Assembly (NCBI GenBank): GCA_013289665.1 | Contig: JABCZN010000014.1 | Span: 1-64,000, forward strand | Source: Acidobacteriota bacterium | GTDB lineage: Bacteria; Acidobacteriota; Terriglobia; Acidiferrales; UBA7541 | Reading direction: 5' to 3' | DNA: 64,000 nt | Part shown: positions 44,596 to 52,626 of the stretch, one piece after another | Layout of the letters: the number at the start of each line of letters is the position of its first letter | How positions within the stretch are numbered: position 1 is the stretch's first letter | Position numbers and translations under genes: made by a program | The notes under the pieces: generated by a model | The model's database searches: none | Seen by the model: only the letters and a program-made list of their open reading frames with translations | What the model was told of the DNA's origin: nothing

Positions 44596-45419
44596 AACCC
44601 TTCACTCCAAAACTCACTCCCTGGGGTCCGCCGGTCCTGCTGGGCATTCCTCTCGACCACAATTCCTCTTTCCTGCGCGGCGCCGCCCAAGCCCCTCCAC
44701 TCATCCGCCAAGCGTTTCACTCCGACGCCTGGAATAAAACGACCGAGACCCACGTCGACCTCGGGGCCCCAGGAATGTTCGAAGACGCCGGCGACTTGCC
44801 GGCCATGGAGACGCCCGACGCCTTCGCCCGCATCGAAGACGCGATCGGAAAACTCGCGGAAGCCGGAAAGCGCCCTGTCAGCCTCGGCGGCGATCACTCC
44901 GTCACGGCACCCATTCTCCGGGCCATCGCGAAGCGCACCCCCGCCATCACCCTCGTCCATTTCGACGCGCATCCCGACCTCTACGCCGATTACGAAGGCA
45001 ATCCCCACTCCCACGCCAGCCCATTCGCCCGAATCTTGGAAGAGCAACTCGTCTCTCGCCTGATCCAGATCGGCGTCCGCACCCTCAACGCACACCAGCA
45101 CGAGCAAGCGGAAAAATACGGGGTGAAGATTTTTGAAATAAAAGATCTGCCCGACCCGACGCATCTCAATCTCACCGGCCCCATCTACGTCTCTTTCGAC
45201 ATAGACGCGCTCGATCCCGCCTTCGCCCCCGGCGTTTCCCACTGGGAACCCGGCGGCCTGACCACGCGAGAAGCCATCAGCTACCTTCACGCACTCCCCG
45301 GCCCGATCATCGGCGCCGACATCGTCGAATTCAATCCCGTGCACGATCCCACCGGCCTCACCGCCACCGTCGCCGCCAAAATCCTGAAAGAGCTCCTCGG
45401 CAGGATGCTCGCCGGTTGA
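44592..45419 (+). CDS. Arginase/agmatinase-family ureohydrolase
   Basis: A 275-residue binuclear manganese enzyme. All metal ligands are visible: the His in GGDHSVT, the DAHPD set in HFDAHPDLYADY, and the aspartate pair in SFDIDALDPAFAPG. Agmatinase, arginase, formiminoglutamase and guanidine hydrolases share these, so the substrate is open. It is translationally coupled to the carbamoyltransferase by a four-base overlap. Agmatinase would give putrescine, a possible feed for the polyamine genes at 7-26 kb. Confidence 0.87.
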   Translation: MKPFTPKLTPWGPPVLLGIPLDHNSSFLRGAAQAPPLIRQAFHSDAWNKTTETHVDLGAPGMFEDAGDLPAMETPDAFARIEDAIGKLAEAGKRPVSLGGDHSVTAPILRAIAKRTPAITLVHFDAHPDLYADYEGNPHSHASPFARILEEQLVSRLIQIGVRTLNAHQHEQAEKYGVKIFEIKDLPDPTHLNLTGPIYVSFDIDALDPAFAPGVSHWEPGGLTTREAISYLHALPGPIIGADIVEFNPVHDPTGLTATVAAKILKELLGRMLAG

Positions 45420-45429
45420 CGAGGCCCTG

Positions 45430-46197
45430 ATGTCCCGCTCCGAAAAAGTATTCCTGTCCGCCGAGTGGCGAGATCTCCTGATGCTGAACTACGAAGTGGA
45501 GCCTGCCTACCTAGACGAATACGTCCCAGCCGGCACGGAACTCGATTCCTTCGATGGAAAGACATACGTAAGCCTGGTCGGCTTTCGCTTTTGCGGCACA
45601 AAATTGCTCGGGACCATCCCGATTCCATTCCATTCTCATTTCGAAGAGATCAATTTGCGCTTCTACGTTCGGCGTTCTGCCGGCGGCGAAATCCGCAGGG
45701 GCGTGGTCTTCATCGCGGAAATTGTCCCCAGGCGCGCCATCGCCTTCACGGCGAGACTCTTCTACGGCGAAAACTACGTCTGCCGTCCCATGACCCATCG
45801 CCTCAACGCCAAAGGGTCGAAGCTCGAAGTCGAATATTCCTGGAGATCGAGAAACCAGTGGTCAAAGCTAGAAGGGCACGCTGCCGGAGCGCCTTCCCCG
45901 CCCGCTCGAGGAAGCCCAGAACAGTTCATCACCGAGCACTATTGGGGATATTCGCGCCAGCCAGACGGGGGCACCGTCGAATATCACGTCTCGCACGTCC
46001 CCTGGAAAGTCTGGACCGCCAGCCACGCCCAATTTTCCGGAGACACCCGCGATCTCTACGGCGACGAATTCAATCAATTGCTGAGAAAAACCCCCGCCTC
46101 AGCATTCGTCGCCGAAGGCTCGCCGGTAAAAGTATTCAAGGGCGTTAAACTGCCTTGCACGCACGAAGCGCGCTCTAATCCTGAGCCTGTCCGATAG
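45430..46197 (+). CDS. DUF2071 (YqjF-like) protein
   Basis: A 255-residue protein covering the family. It begins SRSEKVFLSAEWRDLLMLNYEVEP and includes TYVSLVGFRFCGTKLLGTIPIPFHSHFEEINLRFYV, which is typical of the acetoacetate-decarboxylase-like beta barrel of DUF2071. No catalytic lysine could be pinpointed. It starts ten bases after the ureohydrolase stop, so it is co-transcribed. Confidence 0.8.
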   Translation: MSRSEKVFLSAEWRDLLMLNYEVEPAYLDEYVPAGTELDSFDGKTYVSLVGFRFCGTKLLGTIPIPFHSHFEEINLRFYVRRSAGGEIRRGVVFIAEIVPRRAIAFTARLFYGENYVCRPMTHRLNAKGSKLEVEYSWRSRNQWSKLEGHAAGAPSPPARGSPEQFITEHYWGYSRQPDGGTVEYHVSHVPWKVWTASHAQFSGDTRDLYGDEFNQLLRKTPASAFVAEGSPVKVFKGVKLPCTHEARSNPEPVR

Positions 46198-46219
46198 GGA
46201 CCGGGCGAAGGACCTCAAC
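46177..46219 (+). repeat. REP-like hairpin repeat, copy 2
   Basis: Arms AATCCTGAG and AGGACCTCAAC match the copies at 29124 and 59602, with the inner stem CCTGTCC/GGGACCGG. It overlaps the last codons of the DUF2071 gene, so the end of that protein (NPEPVR) is encoded by the repeat. Confidence 0.6.
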
Positions 46220-46265
46220 TTTAGATCCTCGCAAGCTGTTCCAACCTAGATCGCTCGCAGCCCGC

Positions 46266-46679
46266 CTACTTCTTCGCTGCAACCGCCCCTGCCACCTTCA
46301 ACCGAATCTTCGGCGATTGCAACAGCGTGTTGTGCACCAGGCAGTGCGCCACCGCTTCTTCCACGCCTTTCCGCTGCTCGACGCTCAGTTCCACCGGCGC
46401 GTCCACTTCAATCACAAAATTCGTCATGCGCGCCAGCGGGTCCTTCACTTTGTCGCAAGTCACTCGCACCCGCGTCCCCTCGGACGCCAATTTATTTTTC
46501 CGAAGATACTGCGCCGCATAAAACCCCGCGCACGATCCGAGCGAAGCCAGCAGCAGCTCCGGCGGGGTCATGCCCTCGTCAAAGCCTCCGTCGTTCACCG
46601 ATTGATCGCTGATAATGCTGTGATTTCGGGCATGTATTTCAAACTGCACCGAACCCAGGTGTTCTACCGTAACTTCCAT
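46266..46679 (-). CDS. OsmC/Ohr-family protein
   Basis: A 137-residue protein of the OsmC superfamily. The two redox cysteines expected for hydroperoxide reduction are in LGSCAGFYAAQYL and AHCLVHNTL, and GMTPPELLLASLGSC is the family signature. The start at 46679 is chosen because GGAG lies six bases upstream, four codons inside a longer frame. It should be a cytosolic organic-peroxide or sulfur-metabolism protein. It is convergent with the DUF2071 gene. Confidence 0.88.
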   Translation of the reverse strand: MEVTVEHLGSVQFEIHARNHSIISDQSVNDGGFDEGMTPPELLLASLGSCAGFYAAQYLRKNKLASEGTRVRVTCDKVKDPLARMTNFVIEVDAPVELSVEQRKGVEEAVAHCLVHNTLLQSPKIRLKVAGAVAAKK

Positions 46680-46859
46680 AGGAATCTCCATCCCGGAGCG
46701 AGTCGTGCGGTCCCGGCCATTCAGTCTTCGGAACTCACCGGAAAACGATCTTTCAATTCAGGTATAGCAGAACCGAGCGAAGCCGCCAATGGCGTTCGCT
46801 TATCGAAGACTGTTCATTTTCCAATTTCCATTTTCTAATTTCTGGTTCGGGACGAAGGA

Positions 46860-47387
46860 TTATTTCGGCGCATAGAAAAGGTAATCCGCCGAATAAGGCA
46901 CGCGAACTTCCTGCCCAGCATGCGCAGCGTCACAACCGGACGCTGGTGCCTTGCCGCCCTTGGTGTTCAGGCGCTGAATCGTGGTTGCGCGAGAGAGCAC
47001 GCCGCTGCCGTCGTGGCTGACGATGCTGACCAGCAGCCACGGAATGGAATCGGCGTCCGGCGAGGGCGCGTTGGCGACGGCCTTGCCAGTGACGCGGCTC
47101 CCGTCGCTCGCTTCCCAGGAGGGCCCGGCGAAATGTTTTCCGAACGCCTTGCCATCCTTATCAAACAGTTGCGCGTCGGGAGCCTTCAGGGTCCACGTGA
47201 ATTGCGCGGGGGCGCTCACGCACATATAGACCTGGTCGCCTTTTGCGTGGACTTCGAACAAAAGTTGTTCGTTGGCGGGTGGCTGAAGCTGTTGCGGGAC
47301 TTGCTGCGCGCGACCGGGGAACGAAGGAAACAAGGTCGCGGCGACGAGCAGCATGACGATTCTCGATCTGCAACAATTCTTGGGCAC
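46860..47387 (-). CDS. Exported DUF3455 protein
   Basis: A 175-residue protein with a signal peptide (IVMLLVAATLFPSFPGRAQQ). The GTG start has AGGAGG nine bases upstream. The domain contains WTLKAPDAQLFDKDGKAFGKHFAGPSWEASDGSRVTG, the DUF3455 signature, and two cysteines in the C-terminal half. Function is not known; members are secreted in soil bacteria and fungi. Confidence 0.85.
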   Translation of the reverse strand: MPKNCCRSRIVMLLVAATLFPSFPGRAQQVPQQLQPPANEQLLFEVHAKGDQVYMCVSAPAQFTWTLKAPDAQLFDKDGKAFGKHFAGPSWEASDGSRVTGKAVANAPSPDADSIPWLLVSIVSHDGSGVLSRATTIQRLNTKGGKAPASGCDAAHAGQEVRVPYSADYLFYAPK

Positions 47388-47619
47388 GGTGCGATTCCTC
47401 CTGTGAGCCCGTCAGTCGGGCCGGTGCCCAATATAGCCTAACTCAACGCAACAATACCGGCTCGCGCGCGATTTGTGGCAACCCCCCTCGGGAGCGGCGA
47501 GGCGCGCCCGAGCGATTGGGGCCTCAAAAACGAACGTAACCTTTCTGGCTCATTTTCATCTGCTCAGATGGATGTCTAGCCATCTTGGCGATCAAAAGCT
47601 CAAGCATCGGGGGAATATT

Positions 47620-48369
47620 ATGGGAAAACTAACCAATCAAGTTGCCGTCATTACCGGCGCCTCCAAGGGTATCGGCGCCGCGATTGCCATTGCGTTCGCC
47701 GCCGAGGGGGCTTCCGTCGTCGTCAATTACGCCTCCAGCAAGGAAGGCGCTGACCGGGTCGTCGAAGAAATCACCGCCAAGGGTGGCAAAGCCATCGCCG
47801 CGCAAGCCGACCTATCCAAGCCGGCGGACATCACCCGGCTGTTCGCCGAAACCAAGAAAGCCTACGGCAAGCTGAACATCCTGGTGAACAACGCCGGCAT
47901 TTATCAGTTCTCACCGCTCGAAGGTGTCACAGAAAAACTCTTCCACGACCATTTCAATCTCAATGTCCTCGGCCTTTTGCTCGCCACCCGGGAAGCCGTG
48001 AAACTCATCGGCCCGGAAGGCGGCAGCATCATCAACGTCGGTTCCGGCGTCAGCACGATCAATCCGCCCAATAGTTCCGTCTACACGGCAAGCAAGGCCG
48101 CCGTTGACTCGATCACTGGCGTGCTCGCCAAAGAACTGGGCCCACGAAAAATTCGCGTGAATTCCATCAATCCCGGCATGATCGAGACCGAAGGCGTCCA
48201 CGCCGCCGGATTCATTGAAAGCGATTTTCGCAAATGGGTGGAAACGCAATCCCCGCTCGGCCGCATCGGCCAGTCGGACGATATCGCGCCCACGGCGGTC
48301 TATCTGGCTTCGTCCGACTCCAAATATCTCACCGGCGAAACCATCCGCGTTACTGGTGGCATCTACTGA
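47620..48369 (+). CDS. SDR-family oxidoreductase (FabG/glucose-dehydrogenase-like)
   Basis: A 249-residue classical SDR. TGASKGIG (12-19), NNAGIYQF, the Ser in NVGSGVS, and the active pair in YTASKAA are intact; the C-terminus is TGETIRVTGGIY. The ATG at 47620 follows CGGGGGAA; an extended upstream frame is rejected. It is cytosolic and single-gene, with its own terminator. Substrate cannot be assigned. Confidence 0.87.
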   Translation: MGKLTNQVAVITGASKGIGAAIAIAFAAEGASVVVNYASSKEGADRVVEEITAKGGKAIAAQADLSKPADITRLFAETKKAYGKLNILVNNAGIYQFSPLEGVTEKLFHDHFNLNVLGLLLATREAVKLIGPEGGSIINVGSGVSTINPPNSSVYTASKAAVDSITGVLAKELGPRKIRVNSINPGMIETEGVHAAGFIESDFRKWVETQSPLGRIGQSDDIAPTAVYLASSDSKYLTGETIRVTGGIY

Positions 48370-48375
48370 CAAGTT

Positions 48376-48400
48376 CGCCGCCTAAGCGGCGATTCTTTTT
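48376..48400 (+). terminator. Rho-independent terminator of the SDR gene
   Basis: CGCCGC (48376-48381) pairs with GCGGCG (48386-48391) around CTAA and runs into ATTCTTTTT, seven bases after the stop codon. Confidence 0.8.
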
Positions 48401-48536
48401 ACGGCTGAGATGGCAGCCGGGCCCGGATCCATCCGGCGGCCTCCCAAAGTCGAACGCGCCGGATTCGGCCAACTCTCCTCTCTCTCCAGAGCGCCTCCGC
48501 GTTTCAGCGGCATCGCTTCCCCTGTACAATCTTCCC

Positions 48537-49757
48537 GTGCGCGTCTTGCTTCTGAATCTCTACTATCCGCCGGACACCTCAGCCACGGCGAAAATGGCGC
48601 AAACTGTTGTCGCGGCCCTCGCCAGAAAGCACGACGTCACCGTGCTCTGCGGCCGGCCTTCCTACGATCCCGCCGAGCGGCGTCGCTGGCGCCTCTTCCC
48701 ATCCGAACACTCCGGCCGCGTCGAAATCGTCCGCGTCGGCTCGTCCGATTACCCGCGCACGCAAATGAACAAGCGCGTCTTCAATTACCTCAGCTATGTT
48801 TTTCTGGCTCTGCCGCGAGCCTTGTTTCTTCCCTGCGACGTGGTCCTCGCCATGACCGATCCTCCCTTCGAAGGAATCGTCGGCGCATTCGTCGCCCTTC
48901 TGAAAGGCAAGCCGTACATATACAACATCCGCGACCTATACCCGGACATGGCTGTCGGCGGCTCCATCGTCAAACCAGGCTTGCTCGCGGGCGTCTGGGA
49001 AACGCTTCATCGCTGGGCGCTCCGCCGCGCCACCCGCGTGGTCGTCCTCGGCGAAGACATGCGCAACCGCATCCTGGGCAAAGGAGTCAACCCATCCACT
49101 GTCGTCGTAGTTCGCGACGGCGCGGAAATTGACCCGACTGATGCATCCACTCCCGCGCTCGACTCCGAGGTGGTCCGCGCGATACGCGGCGCTTTCCGGT
49201 TTATCCTTGTGCACGCCGGCAATCTCGGCTTTTATGGCGCTTGGGACACGCTGCTCACCGGCGCCGTCCCGCTCGCAGCCGACGGCATCGGCCTGGTCTT
49301 TATCGGCGACGGCGCGCAGCGCCTTCGCCTCGAAGCCGCCGCCGCGAATATTCCCAACGTCCGCTTCCTGCCCTTCTTCGCCGCCAACAAGGTTTCTTCG
49401 GTCCTTGCCGCCGCTGATGCCCACATCATCACCATCAAACGCAGCCTCGAAGGAGTCGTCGTCCCCAGCAAGATGTACGGCATCCTCGCGGCGGGAAAGC
49501 CCATCGTTGCCGTAGCGCCCCGCGGATCTGATGTCGCCTCCCTCGGCGAAGCAAAAGGTTTTGCAATTTGCGCCGACCCCGACGACCCGGCCGCATTCGT
49601 GCAGTTGGTGCGCCAACTCTCTCAAAATCCGGCCAAGCTCAAAGAAATGGCCGACTCAGCCCTCGCCGCGGCGCCAGAATACGCGCGCTCCGCGGAACTC
49701 GCCAAGCTGTTGAACATTATCGAGGAAGCTGCGGCGACCAAGGAGGATCGAAAATAA
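48537..49757 (+). CDS. GT4-family glycosyltransferase (WbuB-like)
   Basis: A 406-residue transferase starting at GTG 48537 (VRVLLLNLYYPPDTSATAKM). The N-terminal domain has YNIRDLYPDMAVGGS; the C-terminal domain has LVHAGNLGFYGAWDTLL and KRSLEGVVVPSKMYGILAAGKPIV, the pattern of WbuB/fucosaminyl-type transferases. TACAAT at 48525-48530 sits only a few bases upstream, suggesting a nearly leaderless transcript. A longer frame reaches back into the SDR gene but has no SD. It is followed by a 356-bp gap and a sugar-phosphate transferase gene. Confidence 0.85.
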   Translation: MRVLLLNLYYPPDTSATAKMAQTVVAALARKHDVTVLCGRPSYDPAERRRWRLFPSEHSGRVEIVRVGSSDYPRTQMNKRVFNYLSYVFLALPRALFLPCDVVLAMTDPPFEGIVGAFVALLKGKPYIYNIRDLYPDMAVGGSIVKPGLLAGVWETLHRWALRRATRVVVLGEDMRNRILGKGVNPSTVVVVRDGAEIDPTDASTPALDSEVVRAIRGAFRFILVHAGNLGFYGAWDTLLTGAVPLAADGIGLVFIGDGAQRLRLEAAAANIPNVRFLPFFAANKVSSVLAAADAHIITIKRSLEGVVVPSKMYGILAAGKPIVAVAPRGSDVASLGEAKGFAICADPDDPAAFVQLVRQLSQNPAKLKEMADSALAAAPEYARSAELAKLLNIIEEAAATKEDRK

Positions 49758-49986
49758 TGTCCTTACCTAGCGGGAGACAGCCGCAGGACCTCAACCAAAC
49801 CTTGTCGAAAGCGTTCAAGCTAAGAGCCGGAAACCAGATAATTCTCCGGTTGCAACAAATCCACTCGAGTTGCTTTAGAGTTTCAACTTCATCGGCTCGC
49901 TTGTTATTACACCCCGCCGCCCTAATTTTCAGCTAGCGGTTCCCCTTCTTTCGCGCTAACTTAATTCTGCCTCGTGGAGAAGCACC

Positions 49987-50089
49987 GACGGCTTTCTCTA
50001 AGCCGTCATCCATAGGCCTGAGCTGGGAGCCGGATCCCAAACCGGCAACGTCTCTGTGTTTGACTGGCAAACTAGCCCGATGCCGGTTT
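49987..50089 (+). ncRNA. Structured leader upstream of the sugar-phosphate transferase
   Basis: The gap 49758-50113 has no gene but holds two strong stem-loops: GACGGCTT/AAGCCGTC with loop TCTCT (49987-50007), and a nine-bp stem AAACCGGCA/TGCCGGTTT (50039-50089) enclosing a second stem GTTTG/CAAAC (50058-50072). No T-tract follows, so they are not simple terminators. I could not match them to a known riboswitch class. A regulatory leader of the downstream gene is possible. Confidence 0.4.
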
Positions 50090-50113
50090 CCTCAGAACGA
50101 GCAATGAGGATGA

Positions 50114-51160
50114 ATGAGTGCGGGCCTGCTGGCTTTTTTGATTGCTGCGTCAGCATCTCTCCTTCTGACAGTACCCGTCCGGGCGCTGGCCATTCGCGTC
50201 GGCATGGTGGATTTGCCCGGGCCTCGTAAGGTTCACCTGAAACCCATCCCGCTTCTTGGCGGCCTCGCCATCTACGGCGGCGTTATGCTGGCCATTTTGA
50301 TTGTTTTCGACGGCCCAGCCCGCGCCCAGGTCATCGGCATCGTCAGCGGCTCTACCCTGGTTGCCGTTGTCGGTTTCCTCGACGACCGCGGCTGGCTGCA
50401 TCATCAGATAAAACTTTTTGCCGCCATGCCCCTGGCCGCCGTGATTCTTCTCCTCAGCGGCATTCACGCGCAGGTCTTCAGCCTGGTCATTCGCGGCAGC
50501 CTCGGCTACTGGATGGACGCCGCTCTCACCATCCTCTGGGTCGTCGGCATCACCGCTTCCTTCAGCATCCTCGATCACATGGACGGGCTTTGCGCCGGTG
50601 TCGCTGCCATGGCTTCCGTTTTCTTCACCATGATCGCTTACCTCAACGGCCAGACCCTGGTGGCCACGCTGGCGGCTTCCGTGCTGGGCGCCGCCGCCGG
50701 TTTTCTCCGCTGGAATTTCAAACCCGCCAAAATTTTCATGGGCGATGGCGGCGCGATGTTCCTCGGTTTCCTGATGGCCACCCTGGCACTGAAGCTCCGC
50801 CTGGACCATTCTTCCTCGCTGGCCACCTGGCTCGCTCCGGTCCTCATCCTCGGCGCCACCATTTTTGACACCACGCTCGTCACCATTTCCCGCTCGCGCC
50901 GCGGTTTGCTCCCGTTCGCTACACCGGGAAAAGACCATTCGGCGCATCGCCTGGCAAACCTCGGACTCGGCCAGCGCGGCGCGGTCCTGACAATTTACCT
51001 GGTGGGCGCACTGAGCGGTGGCGCCGCTATCCTCGTGACCTATCTTTCCAATCGCGCCGCGGCGTTTGTGGGCCTCGCGGTGGTTCTCGCCATGCTCCTC
51101 GCCATCGCCTGGCTGGAACGCGCTCCCTACGAGAAGCAAGAACATAAACCCGGCGCTTAG
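50114..51160 (+). CDS. WecA/MraY-family undecaprenyl-phosphate sugar-1-phosphate transferase
   Basis: A 348-residue polytopic membrane protein with about ten helices. It shows VHLKPIPLLGGLAIY, the metal-binding FLDDRG, DHMDGLCAG, the MGDGGAMFLGF motif and the C-terminal HRL of a cytoplasmic loop, as in WecA/TagO/MraY. It should load GlcNAc-1-P or a related sugar on undecaprenyl phosphate to start LPS O-antigen or capsule synthesis. The DHMDG variant replaces the more common N-X3-D form. It precedes a FAD reductase gene. Confidence 0.9.
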   Translation: MSAGLLAFLIAASASLLLTVPVRALAIRVGMVDLPGPRKVHLKPIPLLGGLAIYGGVMLAILIVFDGPARAQVIGIVSGSTLVAVVGFLDDRGWLHHQIKLFAAMPLAAVILLLSGIHAQVFSLVIRGSLGYWMDAALTILWVVGITASFSILDHMDGLCAGVAAMASVFFTMIAYLNGQTLVATLAASVLGAAAGFLRWNFKPAKIFMGDGGAMFLGFLMATLALKLRLDHSSSLATWLAPVLILGATIFDTTLVTISRSRRGLLPFATPGKDHSAHRLANLGLGQRGAVLTIYLVGALSGGAAILVTYLSNRAAAFVGLAVVLAMLLAIAWLERAPYEKQEHKPGA

Positions 51161-51209
51161 AATCCTCTCATCGTATTCTCTCCACGGAACTTTCCCTTGC
51201 CGCTCGTGT

Positions 51210-51238
51210 TTGGTGTGCGCAGGGGTATTCGTTATAAT
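51210..51238 (+). promoter_or_regulatory. Candidate sigma-70 promoter of the FAD reductase gene
   Basis: A perfect TATAAT (51233-51238) lies 17 bases downstream of TTGGTG (51210-51215), about 100 bases before the gene start. The -35 is weak (three of six bases), but spacing and -10 are ideal. Confidence 0.55.
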
Positions 51239-51338
51239 CTTGTTCGCTGTTTGCTTGCCTGCCTGCACGTGCCCGCCTGGCTGGTGATCGAACAGTTCTA
51301 ACCTGCAATACGAACTAGAGAACTCTCCTTTAACAGGG

Positions 51339-52511
51339 TTGCGCGAGCTGGTGGAAGACGAAAAGTTCAAGTCCCCCGAAAAAAGGGACACCGAAGATGT
51401 CGTTGTCATTGGAAGCTCGGCGGCCGGGCTTTACACCGCCGCGCGCGTTGCCCGTGGTGGCCGCCGCGTCAGCGTGTTGGAATCGAAAGCCACGCCCGAT
51501 CCCGCGCCCCGAACTCTGATCGTCACCGACTATTTCAAGAAGCAAATCAGCACCGCCGCGCGCTCCAGCATCCTCAATGAAATCCGTCGCTTCGAATTGT
51601 TCACCGACGGGCGCTCCGCGCAAGTCACACTGAAGCAGCCCGACCTTATCATCGAGCGGTCGCGCCTGATTCGCTCGCTGGCCGAGGAAGCAGCCCACGC
51701 CGGCGCAAATCTCCGCTACGACACGCGGTTTCTGGATCTCTCGCCAAACGCCAAAGGCCTCCACGTGCAGGTGGATGAGGGCGGCAAGCGCGAAGAGCTG
51801 CACGCCGTCAGCGTCGTCGGCGCGGACGGCGCCCGAAGCCGTGTCGCGCGGGCCGCTGGTTGGCCGCCCGTTGAAACTGTGCCCCTCGTTCAAGCCGTCG
51901 TGAAGCTCCCCAAAGACTGCCCGCCAGACACCACCCGCGTATGGTTCGTGCCTGACGACACTCCTTATTTTTACTGGATGATTCCCGAATCGCGGGAACG
52001 CGCCGCCGTTGGCGTCATCGGAGAACACGGCCGCGCCACCAAACTTCTGTTCGACCGCTTCCTGGAAAAGAAAGGCTTCGAGCCTCTCGAATGGCAGGGA
52101 GCGCGCATTCCCGTCTATCACCGGTGGGTCCCCGTCCAGCGCACGGTCGGCAATGGCGAAGTCTATCTGGTGGGCGATGCCGCGGCCCAGGTCAAAGTTT
52201 CCACCGTCGGCGGAATCGTCACCGGATTCCGAGGCGCGCGCGGCGTGGCCGACGCGATTCTGCAAAAAGGCACAGCCGAACTGCGCACCCTCCGCCGTGA
52301 ACTGGGCACGCACTGGCTGATCCGCCGCGCGCTTCATCATTTCAAGCAAGCGGACTATTCCGAACTCGTGGACTTGCTCAACGCCTCCGCGCGCGAGTCG
52401 CTGGGCGAAATCAATCGCGACGAATCCACCCGGCTTCTCTGGAACGTCATCCGCCGCCAGCCGAAACTCGTTCTCCTCGGCCTTCGCGGTCTTCTCCTGG
52501 GCAAACGATAA
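51339..52511 (+). CDS. FAD-dependent oxidoreductase, geranylgeranyl-reductase-like
   Basis: A 390-residue flavoprotein. DVVVIGSSAAGLYTAARVARGG (residues ~20-41) is the FAD Rossmann motif, followed by SVLESKATPDPAPRT; VVGADGARSRVARAAG and GEVYLVGDAAAQVKVSTVGGI are the group-2 FAD motifs of geranylgeranyl reductases and FixC-like enzymes. The TTG start at 51339 is the first in frame; a GTG four codons on is equally possible. It may reduce polyprenyl chains, which would fit a neighbour that uses undecaprenyl phosphate, but this is inference. Confidence 0.8.
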   Translation: MRELVEDEKFKSPEKRDTEDVVVIGSSAAGLYTAARVARGGRRVSVLESKATPDPAPRTLIVTDYFKKQISTAARSSILNEIRRFELFTDGRSAQVTLKQPDLIIERSRLIRSLAEEAAHAGANLRYDTRFLDLSPNAKGLHVQVDEGGKREELHAVSVVGADGARSRVARAAGWPPVETVPLVQAVVKLPKDCPPDTTRVWFVPDDTPYFYWMIPESRERAAVGVIGEHGRATKLLFDRFLEKKGFEPLEWQGARIPVYHRWVPVQRTVGNGEVYLVGDAAAQVKVSTVGGIVTGFRGARGVADAILQKGTAELRTLRRELGTHWLIRRALHHFKQADYSELVDLLNASARESLGEINRDESTRLLWNVIRRQPKLVLLGLRGLLLGKR

Positions 52512-52626
52512 TGCGCGCAGGTTGTCTCTTCCGTACCGCCTGCGCCGGAAATTCGGCATACTGGTTTTACAGCTCTCGGGGCGACGCGCAACTCAACCGG
52601 CCCGCAACTGAAGAGGAGATACGCGA

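Noticed and set aside
50039..50089. Known riboswitch (TPP, cobalamin, c-di-GMP, SAM) before the sugar-phosphate transferase
   Set aside because: None of the conserved core sequences of these classes could be found; only generic stem-loops are present.
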